The notes: generated by a model not told the origin, from the sequence alone. DNA of 64,000 nt from Planctomycetota bacterium (GCA_029259745.1 JAJDEO010000029.1:1-64000), one strand, 5' to 3'. Counted from the stretch's first letter, positions 8,817-19,609 are shown. A program made the numbers and translations.

Positions 8817-9866
8817 ATGAAAGCCCTTCTCGCTGCTGCCACCGTCATCCTGGCCGCCTCCGCGGCGCTGCCTTCGCCCCTCACCCGCGAGGCACGCCTC
8901 GAGCGCGCCTGGCAGACGTCGATCCGACCCTCCGAGCCGGGGCGCGTCGAGGCAGTCGGCATCGTCCGGCTCGACGACGTGTTGATCGTCGAAGACGACC
9001 GCAAGGGTCTCACGGCCCTGCGCCTCGCTGATGGCCTGCCGCGCTGGTCGCTCACGCTCGATCGGAGCCTCGACCACGCACCGACCGAGCACGACGGACT
9101 CATCACACTCGTCGCGGGCAATCACCTTCAAGTCGTGTCGAAGGACGCGGGCTTCCGGGTGTTCGAGTCCGCCCGCGCGCTCGCGCCGTCGGGTGCACCG
9201 GTTGCCCACGGACGCGGAGTCTTCGTGCCGTCGTACGCCGCCGATGGCCTCGTCGCGCTCTCGATGGATACCGGACTCGACGCGTGGTCGATGCGCTTGC
9301 CCGGGGACGTGATCGGCCCGGCCCTCGTGACGCCGGCCGAACAGGTCGTCGTCGCCCTCACGGACGGCACGTTGCGCGCCATGCAGGCACGGCTCACGAC
9401 GCCGCGCCGTGAACTTTGGGTCGCACGGGTGGGCGAGATCCTCGGACGCGTCGTGCTCGAGGAGTCCTCGCTGGTCTTTTCGACGCGCGCCGCGCATGTG
9501 CAGCGGCGCGACGCAAACTCCGGCGCGCTGACGTGGACGGTGCGCCCCGGGCGCCCCGTCACGACACCGCCCGTCGCATCGGCGCAGCACGACGTCGTCA
9601 TCGTGGGCATCGCCGGTGCGCTGCACGCCGCGAGCTTCGCCGACGGCACCGAACGCTGGCAGACCGAAGGCGCCGAGTGGCCCGTGGGTCTCGTCGAACC
9701 GGGCGCCGTGCTCGTGCGGCGCCCCGACGGGACGAGTGCCCTGCGTGACGTCGCCACCGGCGACGTGCTCATCGAGAAACTGTCGTCGAACCTGCTGCCG
9801 TGCGGCGCTGTGCTCGTCGAGTGGGGCAACGACCAGAAGGTCCACGCGCATCGCCTGACGCGCTGA
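8817..9866 (+). CDS. PQQ-like beta-propeller repeat protein, exported
   Basis: This is a 349-residue protein with a signal peptide (MKALLAAATVILAASAALPS) and repeated propeller strands of the PQQ/BamB type: GLTALRLADGLPRWSL, GLVALSMDTGLDAWSM, RRDANSGALTWTV and ASFADGTERWQT. Each block is 'strand, xxD, G, W', a periodicity of about 40 residues. No quinoprotein active-site residues are evident, so a scaffold or binding role is more likely than a dehydrogenase. It is transcribed alone, between divergent yggS and convergent tilS (20-base gap). It could be a BamB-like outer-membrane assembly factor, but it lacks a lipobox cysteine. Confidence 0.78.
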   Translation: MKALLAAATVILAASAALPSPLTREARLERAWQTSIRPSEPGRVEAVGIVRLDDVLIVEDDRKGLTALRLADGLPRWSLTLDRSLDHAPTEHDGLITLVAGNHLQVVSKDAGFRVFESARALAPSGAPVAHGRGVFVPSYAADGLVALSMDTGLDAWSMRLPGDVIGPALVTPAEQVVVALTDGTLRAMQARLTTPRRELWVARVGEILGRVVLEESSLVFSTRAAHVQRRDANSGALTWTVRPGRPVTTPPVASAQHDVVIVGIAGALHAASFADGTERWQTEGAEWPVGLVEPGAVLVRRPDGTSALRDVATGDVLIEKLSSNLLPCGAVLVEWGNDQKVHAHRLTR

Positions 9867-9886
9867 GGAGCGCGCCCAGAGCGCCA

Positions 9887-12027
<2,141 letters not shown>

Positions 12028-12382
12028 TCGTCTCGCCCGGCAGCCTGTGGTGGAAGTGCTTTCGTTCGTGGTCGTGTCCGCTCGGTCGAGTTCAAGGCGC
12101 CCAAACCGCAGGGGGCAACGTGGAGCTCGGCCCAGCGGGCGCTGCCACGGGCGGAGTGACTGATCCCACACGCTGCTAGCGCGGGCGATCACGAACGATC
12201 GTCGCGAGGACGCAGCTGGGCCTTGCTGACACAGCGAAGCGAAGTTTCTGATCGGAGGCGGCCTGCTTTGGTTCGTGAGGATCAGAAGCGTCGAATCAAC
12301 GCAGCCAGGAAGGACTCAGATGCGACCGCAGTCGGTCGCCTGTGAATAATCCCGGCTAGTATCCAACCCGCGGAGTGCTCCG
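12028..12382. other. gap-pgk intergenic region with a hairpin
   Basis: No gene is visible in these 355 bases. A perfect 7-bp hairpin with a CAGT loop lies at 12322-12339, about 45 bases before the pgk start. It has no T-tract, so it is not an obvious intrinsic terminator. It could be a 5' UTR structure or a protein site. The tail ACACGCTGCTAG near 12168 resembles the end of the dispersed repeat, but the rest of that repeat is absent. Confidence 0.4.
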
Positions 12383-13555
12383 ATGAGCTGGCAGACTGTC
12401 GACCAACTCGACGTGGCCGGACAGGCCGTTCTTGTCCGACTCGATCTCAACGTGCCGCTCGAGAACGGCGCGATCACCGACGACCTGCGCATCCGCGCGG
12501 CGCTTCCGACGGTGACGTCGATCGTGGAGCGCGACGGCATCGCCGTCTGCATGAGTCATCTCGGTCGTCCCAAGGGTGTCGACGAGGCGCTGCGTCTGGC
12601 GCCCGTGGCAGCGCGCATGTCGGAGTTGCTCGGCAAACCGGTGACGGCTCTGAGCGAGACGATCGGTGACTCGGTCGCCAAGGCCGTCGCGGAGGCGGCG
12701 CCGGGCTCGGTGCTGCTGCTCGAGAATCTGCGCTTCGATCCCGGCGAAAAGGCCAACGATGCCGCCTTCGGCTCGGCGCTCGCGGCGCTGGGGACGCGCT
12801 ACGTCAACGACGCCTTCGGGACGGCTCACCGCGCCCACGCGTCCGTCGTCGGGATCCCCGCCGTGGTGGGGCGCGAACACTCCGCGGCCGGGTTCCTGCT
12901 CGGCAAGGAGCTCGAGGCCTTCGGGCGCGTGCTGAAGGATCCTGCCCGGCCACTCATCGCGATCCTCGGCGGGGCCAAGGTGTCGGACAAGCTGGCCGTC
13001 GTGCGGCACCTGCGAGAACGCGTCGACGCGATCCTCGTCGGTGGAGCGATGGCCTACACGTTCCTCGCGGCCAAGGGTGTTGCCGTCGGGTCTTCGCGCG
13101 TCGAGTCCGACTTCATCGACGAGTGCAAGTCGCTCCTCGAGTCCGAAGGAGCGCCGATTCACCTGCCCAGCGATCACCTCACGGCCACGGCGTTCGAGTC
13201 CGACGAGGCCGCCCCGACAACGGGTGAGGCCATCGGCGAGGGGCGCATGGGGCTCGATATCGGTCCTGCGACGATCGAGCGCTACGCGGCCTTGATCGCC
13301 GATGCCGGCACGATCGTCTGGAACGGACCGATGGGCGTCTTCGAGCGCGAAGCCTACTCGCGGGGCACGCGGCGCGTCGCCGAGGCCGTGGCCGCGTCGA
13401 AGGCCTACTCCGTGATCGGCGGTGGCGACAGCGCGGCCGCCGTGGCCCGTTTCGGCCTCGCCGACCAAGTCAGCCACGTGTCGACCGGTGGAGGGGCGTC
13501 GCTCGAGCTTCTCGAAGGCAAGGCCCTGCCCGGCCTCACCGCCCTCGGCGCATGA
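12383..13555 (+). CDS. pgk: Phosphoglycerate kinase
   Basis: PGK catalyses the first ATP-forming step of glycolysis. It has 390 residues, with the N-terminal substrate motif VRLDLNVP, MSHLGRPKG, the hinge segment GGAKVSDKLAVV (about residue 195) and the C-terminal nucleotide motif GGGDSAAAV (about residue 345). GGAGTG lies ten bases before the ATG. rpe follows 49 bases downstream and gap lies upstream, forming a carbon-metabolism cluster. Nothing unusual is seen. Confidence 0.97.
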   Translation: MSWQTVDQLDVAGQAVLVRLDLNVPLENGAITDDLRIRAALPTVTSIVERDGIAVCMSHLGRPKGVDEALRLAPVAARMSELLGKPVTALSETIGDSVAKAVAEAAPGSVLLLENLRFDPGEKANDAAFGSALAALGTRYVNDAFGTAHRAHASVVGIPAVVGREHSAAGFLLGKELEAFGRVLKDPARPLIAILGGAKVSDKLAVVRHLRERVDAILVGGAMAYTFLAAKGVAVGSSRVESDFIDECKSLLESEGAPIHLPSDHLTATAFESDEAAPTTGEAIGEGRMGLDIGPATIERYAALIADAGTIVWNGPMGVFEREAYSRGTRRVAEAVAASKAYSVIGGGDSAAAVARFGLADQVSHVSTGGGASLELLEGKALPGLTALGA

Positions 13556-13604
13556 CCCGCGACGAGCGCTGGAGTCGCGGGCAACGCAGTGCGAGGATGG
13601 AGGC

Positions 13605-14270
13605 ATGAATCCTCCAGCCGTGAAAATCGCTCCCTCGCTGCTGTCGGCCGACTTCGTGAATCTTGCGCGTGACGTCGCGGCGATTGAAGACGCGGGCGCC
13701 GACCTGCTGCATGTCGACGTGATGGACGGTCACTTCGTGCCGAACCTCACGATCGGCCCACCGGTGGTGAAGGCACTCAAGCGCGTCGCACGGCGACCGC
13801 TCGACGTTCACATCATGATCACGAACCCGCTGCGCGACGCCCAGGCGTACCTCGATGCCGGGGCCGACATCCTGACCTGCCACGTGGAAACGGAGCCGGA
13901 CGCGCTGGCAATCATCCGCGCGTCGGGCGCTCGGGCGGGCCTCGCCGTCAGCCCCGACACGCCGATCGAGCAAGTCGCCCCGTATCTCGCGCAGGTCGAC
14001 ATGGTGCTCGTCATGAGTGTCCATCCGGGCTTCGGTGGGCAGAGCTTCATGCCCGAAGTCTTGCCGAAGATCGAGGAGCTTCGGCGCGGCGGCTTCGAGC
14101 GCGACATCGAGATCGATGGCGGCATCGGCCCGTCCACGATCGCAGAGGCCGCGAGCGCGGGCGCCAATGTGTTCGTTGCCGGGTCGGCGATCTTCGGGTC
14201 CGACGACTGGGCGGAAACGATCGCGACCATGCGATCGATCGCCACCAAGCACCTTGCAGCCACGGCCTGA
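13605..14270 (+). CDS. rpe: Ribulose-phosphate 3-epimerase
   Basis: Rpe interconverts ribulose 5-phosphate and xylulose 5-phosphate in the pentose phosphate and Calvin routes. This is a 221-residue TIM barrel with APSLLSADF at the N-terminus, HVDVMDGHFVPNLT (metal histidine and catalytic aspartate), LDVHIMI, MSVHPGFGGQSF and EIDGGIGPSTI, the complete family signature set. The start is fixed by GGAGG five bases before ATG 13605. No RuBisCO gene is in view, so a pentose-phosphate role is assumed. Confidence 0.96.
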   Translation: MNPPAVKIAPSLLSADFVNLARDVAAIEDAGADLLHVDVMDGHFVPNLTIGPPVVKALKRVARRPLDVHIMITNPLRDAQAYLDAGADILTCHVETEPDALAIIRASGARAGLAVSPDTPIEQVAPYLAQVDMVLVMSVHPGFGGQSFMPEVLPKIEELRRGGFERDIEIDGGIGPSTIAEAASAGANVFVAGSAIFGSDDWAETIATMRSIATKHLAATA

Positions 14271-14400
14271 GAGCCTCGGCGCACTCGATTCGATAGTCAG
14301 CACGACTCTTCTCGGCACGTCCGAGTCGACGTCGCCAGAAGTCCCGCTCGCGCCTCGCTCCACCAAGAGCGCGATGCCTTGAGAACGACGGAGAGACACG

Positions 14401-15240
14401 ATGGTCGGTTTGCCTTGGCTTCGACACCGCAAGAAGGACATCCCCGGCGATCTCTGGGTCCGCTGCCCCGAGTGCGGCAAGACCATCTTCGGCAAGGACC
14501 TCGAAGAGCGTCGACGCGTGTGCCCTCAATGCGACTGGCACCATCCGATCTCGTCCCACACCCGCATTGCGTACACGCTCGACCCGGCCAGCTGGCGCGA
14601 GTTCGACATCGGTATGGAAACCGTCGATGCGCTGAACTTCATGGACAACAAGCCCTACCCTCAGAAGCTTGCTGACAGCGCCGCGCGTACGGGCCTCAAA
14701 GAGGCCATGCGCTATGGACTCGGAACGATCGACGGGCGCCCGATCGTGCTCGGTGTCCTCGATTTCCAGTTCATGGGCGGGAGCATGGGCGTGGTCGTGG
14801 GTGAGAAGGTGACCCGCGCGATCGAGCTGGCGCTTGATCGGCACGAGCCACTCATTCTCGTGGCTTCGTCCGGTGGGGCCCGGATGCACGAGGGGATCCT
14901 CTCTCTCATGCAGATGGCCAAAACCTGTGAAGCACTGGCGCGCTATCGCGAGTCGGGCGGCTTCTTCATCTCACTTTGCATGCACCCGACCACCGGTGGA
15001 GTGACGGCGTCGTGGGCCATGGCGGCCGACATCATCCTCGCCGAGCCGGGCGCACTGATCGGATTCGCCGGTCCGCGCGTGATCGAGGGGACGATCAAGA
15101 AGAAGCTCCCACCGGGCTTCCAGCGCGCTGAGTTCCTGCTCGAGAAGGGTCAGATCGATGGGATCGTTCCGCGCTACGAGCTCCGAGAGACGCTGGCACG
15201 GATCCTGAGCTATTCGTCGTGCGGCCTCGCCGGGAAGTAG
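14401..15240 (+). CDS. accD: Acetyl-CoA carboxylase carboxyltransferase subunit beta
   Basis: AccD transfers the carboxyl group from biotin to acetyl-CoA in fatty-acid synthesis, acting with AccA. This 279-residue copy has the N-terminal zinc ribbon (C22, C25, C41, C44 in CPEC and CPQC) and the crotonase-fold core with FMGGSMGVVVGEK, SSGGARMHEG, PTTGGVTASWA and GPRVIEGT. GGAGA precedes the ATG by seven bases. It stands alone after rpe with a 130-base gap in which I see no gene. accA is not in the window. Confidence 0.96.
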   Translation: MVGLPWLRHRKKDIPGDLWVRCPECGKTIFGKDLEERRRVCPQCDWHHPISSHTRIAYTLDPASWREFDIGMETVDALNFMDNKPYPQKLADSAARTGLKEAMRYGLGTIDGRPIVLGVLDFQFMGGSMGVVVGEKVTRAIELALDRHEPLILVASSGGARMHEGILSLMQMAKTCEALARYRESGGFFISLCMHPTTGGVTASWAMAADIILAEPGALIGFAGPRVIEGTIKKKLPPGFQRAEFLLEKGQIDGIVPRYELRETLARILSYSSCGLAGK

Positions 15241-15368
15241 CCGAGACGTAGAAGTCGCTGCAGCGCAGACAACGCCCATCGGGTCGGCTCCGGACCCGAA
15301 ATCGAACGCCGCCGGCGCGGCGTGATGTTCGTGGGGCGCTGGACGCGGCTTCGCAGCGCAGAAGAGTG

Positions 15369-15445
15369 TGGCTCCCCAGGGTGGACTCGAACCACCGACA
15401 CCCTGATTAACAGTCAGGTGCTCTAACCAACTGAGCTACTGGGGA
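15369..15445 (-). tRNA. tRNA-Asn (GTT anticodon), CCA encoded
   Basis: The minus strand folds as a full cloverleaf: acceptor stem TCCCCAG/CTGGGGA, D-arm with AGTTGGTTA, anticodon stem CCTGA/TCAGG with loop CTGTTAA (anticodon GTT), T-arm GGTGG/CCACC with TTCGAGT, discriminator G and a genomically encoded CCA. The length is 77 bases. It lies on its own between accD and the wHTH gene. Confidence 0.97.
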
Positions 15446-15993
15446 ACGGACGGCGAACCGTCGAGAGCGGCGCATCCTAGTAGGTCGCCTGCCCCGTCGC
15501 AAGCCCCGTTCCGCAGGCCTTGTGGGCCTGTTCTGAGCGCCTTCCGGGCACCGCGCGGTATCCCGTTCCGGCGGGGCGACACCACATCACATGCCGCTCA
15601 TTGCGTGTGTTGTATTCCCAACAACCAAGAGAATCATTCACGAGCAACATTGACTTCACCAACCTATCAATGTTTCTTTAGGTCCTTCCGGTGGGTGCCC
15701 CTCTCGCCGGATTCTCCCCAAGACGCGTCTGCCAGCCCGTGGCAAGAATCATCTCGACCCCAGCAACACCTGTTCGGTCCATCTCTTCGTTGCCCAGTCT
15801 CGGCGAATCCGACGATTCGCCTGCGGCCGCGATCTGAACCGAAGCGGGCAGCGCCGGAGACGAAAGCACTTCACCGCAGGCTCCTGACGTGTCGGATCAG
15901 ACCCCCTGGTCAACAACTCGTCGCACGCAAGTGAAGTGAAAGTGAATGCTTGTCACGGATCGCGCAGGCGACACGACTACAAGAAGAAAGAGC
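15446..15993. other. Gene-free, locally AT-richer region before the wHTH gene
   Basis: No convincing ORF lies in these 548 bases. Base composition drops in GC around 15590-15680. There are two inverted repeats: acattga/tcaatgt at 15647-15673, followed by a T-rich stretch, and a perfect 8-bp hairpin GGCGAATC-CGAC-GATTCGCC at 15802-15821. It may hold the long leader and promoter of the wHTH gene or a small RNA; neither can be established by reading. Confidence 0.4.
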
Positions 15994-16407
15994 ATGAACC
16001 TCAAGAAGATCGATACGACTGAACTCCAGCGTGAACTCGAGCGCCGCTCGCGCAGCGCAACGAAGCTTCTCGCAAAGCGCGACCGCCTCGCGGCCGAACT
16101 CGCGGAGCTCGACAACGAGCTGCGTGCGCTGGGCCAGACGGTTCCGTCCGCTCGCGGTGGAGCACCGTCGACGCGCCTCCCGGGTGCCCCGCGGACGCGT
16201 GCGCGGAACGACATGCCCCTCGCGGACGCGATCGCTGCGGCGATGGAAGTACGCGCCGAAGTGACGCCGAAGGAAGCCGCCGAACTCGTCATGAGCAACG
16301 GCTACCAGACGACGTCGAAGAACTTCGGGATGATGGTGAGCAACGCGCTCGCGAAGGACAAGCGCTTCAAGCGTGTCTCACGCGGCCTCTACCAGCGCGT
16401 CTCCTGA
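15994..16407 (+). CDS. Coiled-coil plus winged-helix DNA-binding protein
   Basis: This is a 137-residue, strongly basic protein. Residues about 1-50 are a heptad-like coiled coil (ELQRELERRSRSATKLLAKR...), 50-72 a flexible Ala/Pro/Arg linker, and 73-137 a compact helix-turn-helix or HARE-HTH-like domain ending KDKRFKRVSRGLYQ. Proteins with this layout, in particular a terminal 'FKRVxRGxY' wing, are abundant and unnamed in planctomycetes; I use that as established family resemblance, not a proven function. ATG 15994 was chosen over 15946 because it is preceded by a purine-rich AAGAAGAAAGAG and fits the domain start. It may be a nucleoid-associated or regulatory protein. Its long, hairpin-rich flanks are noted separately. 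Confidence 0.72.
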   Translation: MNLKKIDTTELQRELERRSRSATKLLAKRDRLAAELAELDNELRALGQTVPSARGGAPSTRLPGAPRTRARNDMPLADAIAAAMEVRAEVTPKEAAELVMSNGYQTTSKNFGMMVSNALAKDKRFKRVSRGLYQRVS

Positions 16408-16438
16408 GCTGGCGCCGAGCGTGACACCGGGAACCCTG

Positions 16439-16616
16439 GCAGGGAATACTCCCCATCCCTGCTGAGGGACGCTCGGCCCAGCGCGTCGACCGGCGCGGCC
16501 CGACTCGTCGAGTCAGAGACTTCGACGAGTCGGCGCCGCGCTGAGGCGCTCCTGCGTCCGGGTGGTCTCGACGGTGATCGATGCCGCGTCGTTCTCTTCG
16601 AGAGCGGCGCGGCATC
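16439..16616. other. Three successive hairpins downstream of the wHTH gene
   Basis: Three inverted repeats follow the stop codon: 7-bp arms GCAGGGA/TCCCTGC at 16439-16462; perfect 10-bp arms GACTCGTCGA/TCGACGAGTC at 16502-16531; and 9-bp arms GATGCCGCG/CGCGGCATC at 16580-16616 enclosing an inner CTCT/AGAG pairing. None is followed by a T-tract. They may stabilise or end the upstream transcript, or be binding sites. Confidence 0.55.
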
Positions 16617-16673
16617 GTCCCGTTCTCTGGCGTCGCCCGAGAACAGCGCGCGACGCGCCGCGATCGGCGGCCC

Positions 16674-16838
16674 TAACAGCGTGTTGAAGAACTGCTTCGG
16701 ATGCGCAGTGCGTGATCAGTTGTTCTCGATCAGGTGCGGAAACGCAGGCGAATCGGTGGATTCGTCGAGGCTTCTGCGCCTGATCGAGGGCGACTAGGCG
16801 CGTGCTACGCGCCGAATGAGTTTTTCAACGCGCTGCTA
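16674..16838. repeat. MITE-like element, copy 1 (165 bp, terminal inverted repeats)
   Basis: The 27-base ends, 16674-16700 and the reverse complement of 16812-16838, agree at 22 positions; each runs from an outer TA through a GTTGAAgAACT core to TTCGG. The interior holds a palindromic GGCGCGT...ACGCGCC hairpin near 16797. There is no coding capacity. The left 42 bases recur, with one mismatch, at 5582-5623. The outer TA at both ends would fit a TA target duplication. Confidence 0.7.
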
Positions 16839-16999
16839 AGAGCCCGTTGAGAAAATCGGGCACACCGCACGCGCCCCAGCGCGCCTGTGCGAACGCGGGA
16901 GCCTCGACGAACCCACCGATTCGCCTGCGTTCCCACACTTGCACCCGCGCACTCGATCACGCACATCGCACGCGGAGCAGTTCTTCAACAGGCTGCAAA
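16837..16999. repeat. MITE-like element, copy 2 (inverted relative to copy 1)
   Basis: It abuts copy 1, sharing its terminal TA. Its ends carry the AGCCYGTTGARRAA core in inverted orientation. An internal 31-base block (16901-16931) matches the reverse complement of 16741-16771 in copy 1 at 30 of 31 positions, so the two copies could pair into one large stem. There is no ORF inside. Confidence 0.65.
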
Positions 17000-17392
17000 G
17001 AGGGGCATAGCGACGTGATGTGAATGGAGTCCGGACTCGCACGGGTTTCTCACAAGAACCTGCTACGGTCGCGTCCGGACCTGCGTGACGGCGTCGAGCG
17101 TCACGTTCGGTACTCACCGGACGACCCACCCGGCCTCCTCGCCGATGCAACGAACCGTCGCACGACGAAGGCGACGAGTGACGCGAAGGCCCGCTTGGGC
17201 TGGCGGGAAGGCGAATCGGCATCCTCCAAGGGGGCGGCGGCGGAACCTCGTCGAGCGCAGGGGACGTGGCGTTCGACACAGCCCAGCTTGCCAGCCCGTG
17301 TCGACAGCAGATCGTCGTGAGAAGTCCGGGCTGGCGCCCTTCGAGCCCCGCATGGGATGCTCCTGGGTTCATTCCCTCCTTGCTGCGACGAC
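17000..17392. other. Gene-free leader region of the adenosyltransferase gene
   Basis: About 390 bases with no convincing gene. It includes the perfect palindrome GAGTCCGGACTC near 17029, and GTCCGGAC recurs about 45 bases later. I looked for a cobalamin riboswitch because an adenosyltransferase follows, but could not find the B12-box core. It is otherwise unremarkable. Confidence 0.35.
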
Positions 17393-17968
17393 ATGGTTCG
17401 ACTCAACAAGATCTACACGCGGACGGGTGATGCCGGCACGACCGCGCTCGCTGACGGCACGCGCGTCCCCAAGACGCACCCTCGCCTGCATGCCTACGGC
17501 ACCGTCGACGAGCTCAGTGCAGTGCTTGGTCTGTGCGTCGCTCACACCGACGACGCCGAGCTCCGGACGCGCATCCAGCGCATCCAGAACGACCTCTTCG
17601 ATCTCGGCGCCGATCTCGCCGTCCCGCTCAGCGCTCCGCGCGAGGTCCCCGCGATCCGCGTGCACGCGGATCGCATCAGCTGGCTTGAAGCTTGGATCGA
17701 CGAGGTGAACGCGGACCTCAGCCCGCTCGAGAGCTTCATCCTGCCCGGAGGCGGCATGCTCGCAGCGCACCTGCACCTCGCACGCACGGTCGCCCGCCGC
17801 GCCGAGCGCGAGACCCAGGCCCTCACGGAACACGACGAGATCAACACCACGTGTCTTGTCTACCTCAACCGCCTCTCCGACCTCATGTTCGTGCTCGCCC
17901 GAGCCGCAGCCGGAAGCGACGAGGTGCTCTGGAAGCCGACGCGCCACGACGGGGACACCGAGTCATGA
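17393..17968 (+). CDS. Cob(I)alamin adenosyltransferase, PduO type
   Basis: This enzyme transfers the adenosyl group from ATP to cob(I)alamin, making adenosylcobalamin. It is a 191-residue four-helix-bundle protein starting MVRLNKIYTRTGDAGTTAL, the family's ATP-binding N-terminus (TRTGDAGTT, residues 9-17), with YGTVDELSA, FDLGADLAVP, FILPGGG, ARTVARRAER and the C-terminal YLNRLSDLMFVLAR, all diagnostic. ATG 17393 was preferred to the upstream in-frame 17357 start because it gives the family N-terminus. It overlaps the next gene (ATGA). No B12-dependent enzyme is present nearby. Confidence 0.95.
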   Translation: MVRLNKIYTRTGDAGTTALADGTRVPKTHPRLHAYGTVDELSAVLGLCVAHTDDAELRTRIQRIQNDLFDLGADLAVPLSAPREVPAIRVHADRISWLEAWIDEVNADLSPLESFILPGGGMLAAHLHLARTVARRAERETQALTEHDEINTTCLVYLNRLSDLMFVLARAAAGSDEVLWKPTRHDGDTES

Positions 17969-18321
17969 GTCCCGGCGTGCTCGGCGCGCTCTTCGGAGCC
18001 CTCGCGGTGATGACGGGAGCCTTCGGTGCGCATGGCCTCGAGAAGCGCCTGTCGCCCGACGACCTCGCCACCTGGGAGGTCGCCGTGAAATATCAGATGT
18101 ATCACGCGCTGGCGCTCCTGGCGGTCGCAGCGCTGAAGGCCGCCGGCGTCCAAGTCGGCAGCAGCACCACGTGGCTCTTCGCCGCAGGGATCATGATCTT
18201 CAGTGGGACCGTCTACGTCTTGGCGCTCGGCGGCCCGCGTTGGTTGGGAGCCGTCACGCCGATCGGCGGCGTGCTCCTGATCGGTGGCTGGGCGACGCTC
18301 GCCTGGGCGCTGCGTTCTTGA
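17965..18321 (+). CDS. DUF423 family small membrane protein
   Basis: This is a 118-residue protein with four predicted helices. MSPGVLGALFGALAVMTGAFGAHGL, the conserved FGAHGL element, W-V-Y-MYHALALL and the glycine-rich last helices match DUF423 (YgdD-like). Its function is unknown. The ATG overlaps the adenosyltransferase stop as ATGA, so it is co-transcribed; tgt begins 37 bases downstream. There is no obvious role in cobalamin metabolism. Confidence 0.88.
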   Translation: MSPGVLGALFGALAVMTGAFGAHGLEKRLSPDDLATWEVAVKYQMYHALALLAVAALKAAGVQVGSSTTWLFAAGIMIFSGTVYVLALGGPRWLGAVTPIGGVLLIGGWATLAWALRS

Positions 18322-18358
18322 GCACGTGCACCCTGAGTCTTCGCGACGGAGTCGAGTG

Positions 18359-19609
18359 ATGACCAAGCCCGCCAAGGACATCGCATTCGAGATCGTGGCC
18401 GAAGACCCGACCGGCGCGCGGCGCGTGCGCTTCGAAACGGCCCACGGCCAGGTCGAAGGACCGACCTTCATGCCCGTCGGGACGCAGGGCGCGATCAAGG
18501 CCGTGCTGCCGCGCGACGTCTACGCACACGTCATCCTCGCGAACACGTACCACCTCAGCCTCGGTGACCGCACCGAGCTCGTCGAGAAGGCCGGGGGCTT
18601 GCACCGGTTCATGAACTGGAACAAGTCGATCCTCACCGACTCGGGCGGATTCCAGGTCTTCAGCTTGCCCGGCAAGGAGGTGACGGACGACGGCGTGTCG
18701 TTCCCTTCGGAACGCTCCGGTCAGCGCTACTTCCTCGACGCCGAAGCCTCGATGGACATCCAGCGTCGTCTCGGCGCCGACATCGTCATGGCGTTCGACG
18801 AATGCTGCGACCACGATGCACCGCGTCGCTACGTCGAGCGCAGCGTTGATCGCACGGCACGTTGGGCCGCGCGTTGTCGCGCCGCCGACCTCGCCGACCA
18901 TCAGCTGCTCTTCGGCATCGTGCAGGGCGCGGTCCACGACGACCTCCGTCAGCGCAGCATCGAGCAGATCGCCGATCAACCCTTCGACGGCTTCGCGATC
19001 GGCGGCGTCTCGGTGGGGGAAGGCTATGAGTGGATGACGCGCATCGTCGCGTTCACGGCGCCGAAGATGCCGCGCGACCGGCCGCGCTACCTCATGGGCG
19101 TCGGACTCCCCGAAGACCTGCTGTCGGCCATTCGTCACGGCATGGACATGTTCGACTGCGTCATCCCGACGCGCTACGCCCGCGGTGGCACGCTCTTCAC
19201 GCGCGACGGAAAGCTGCGCATCACCGACCGGCGCTTCGCCCACGACGATCGCCCCGTGGACGTCGACTGTACGTGCTACGCGTGTCAGAGTTATCCGCGC
19301 ATGGTGCTGCGTCACCTGCACTACGCGCGCGAACCGCTCTACGACACGCTCGCGAGCATCCACAACCTGCAGTTCTACCGCGACCTCATGACGGACGCGC
19401 GGGGCGCGATCAGCGAGCGACGCTACGATGCGTTCCATCGCTCGTGGCTCAAGCGCTACGGCGCCGCGACGTCCATCTACGAGTGCTCGGCCCTCGGCGT
19501 CGACGCAGCGCTTCCCGAACTCGCGCCACGCACACCGCCTTCAACCACCACTGCGCGCGCCAGCTCGACGAAGCCGCGACGCAAAAAGAAGCCCCGCCCG
19601 CAGCGCTGA
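18359..19609 (+). CDS. tgt: tRNA-guanine transglycosylase
   Basis: Tgt exchanges G34 for preQ1 in GUN-anticodon tRNAs, such as the tRNA-Asn in this window. It is 416 residues. TDSGGFQVFS contains D94, FDCVIPTR contains the nucleophile D266, and the zinc site is CTCYAC near residues 304-309 with a downstream histidine. The C-terminal ~35 residues are an extra Ala/Thr-Pro then Lys/Arg-rich tail (KPRRKKKPRPQR) not found in typical Tgt; it may aid RNA binding. The start is ATG 18359; GTG 18356 is an in-frame alternative. queA is not nearby. Confidence 0.96.
   Translation: MTKPAKDIAFEIVAEDPTGARRVRFETAHGQVEGPTFMPVGTQGAIKAVLPRDVYAHVILANTYHLSLGDRTELVEKAGGLHRFMNWNKSILTDSGGFQVFSLPGKEVTDDGVSFPSERSGQRYFLDAEASMDIQRRLGADIVMAFDECCDHDAPRRYVERSVDRTARWAARCRAADLADHQLLFGIVQGAVHDDLRQRSIEQIADQPFDGFAIGGVSVGEGYEWMTRIVAFTAPKMPRDRPRYLMGVGLPEDLLSAIRHGMDMFDCVIPTRYARGGTLFTRDGKLRITDRRFAHDDRPVDVDCTCYACQSYPRMVLRHLHYAREPLYDTLASIHNLQFYRDLMTDARGAISERRYDAFHRSWLKRYGAATSIYECSALGVDAALPELAPRTPPSTTTARASSTKPRRKKKPRPQR

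Noticed and set aside
12322-12339. Terminator of gap or attenuator of pgk
   Set aside because: The 7-bp hairpin has no T-tract and lies ~300 bases after the gap stop; kept only as an unexplained hairpin.
16836-17372. Minus-strand 178-residue ORF over the MITE region
   Set aside because: It runs across repeat 2 and low-complexity Pro/Ser/Arg sequence; high-GC shadow ORF without family resemblance.
17000-17392. Cobalamin riboswitch before the adenosyltransferase gene
   Set aside because: No B12-box core or its partner elements could be found on the plus strand; the palindromes present do not match the fold.
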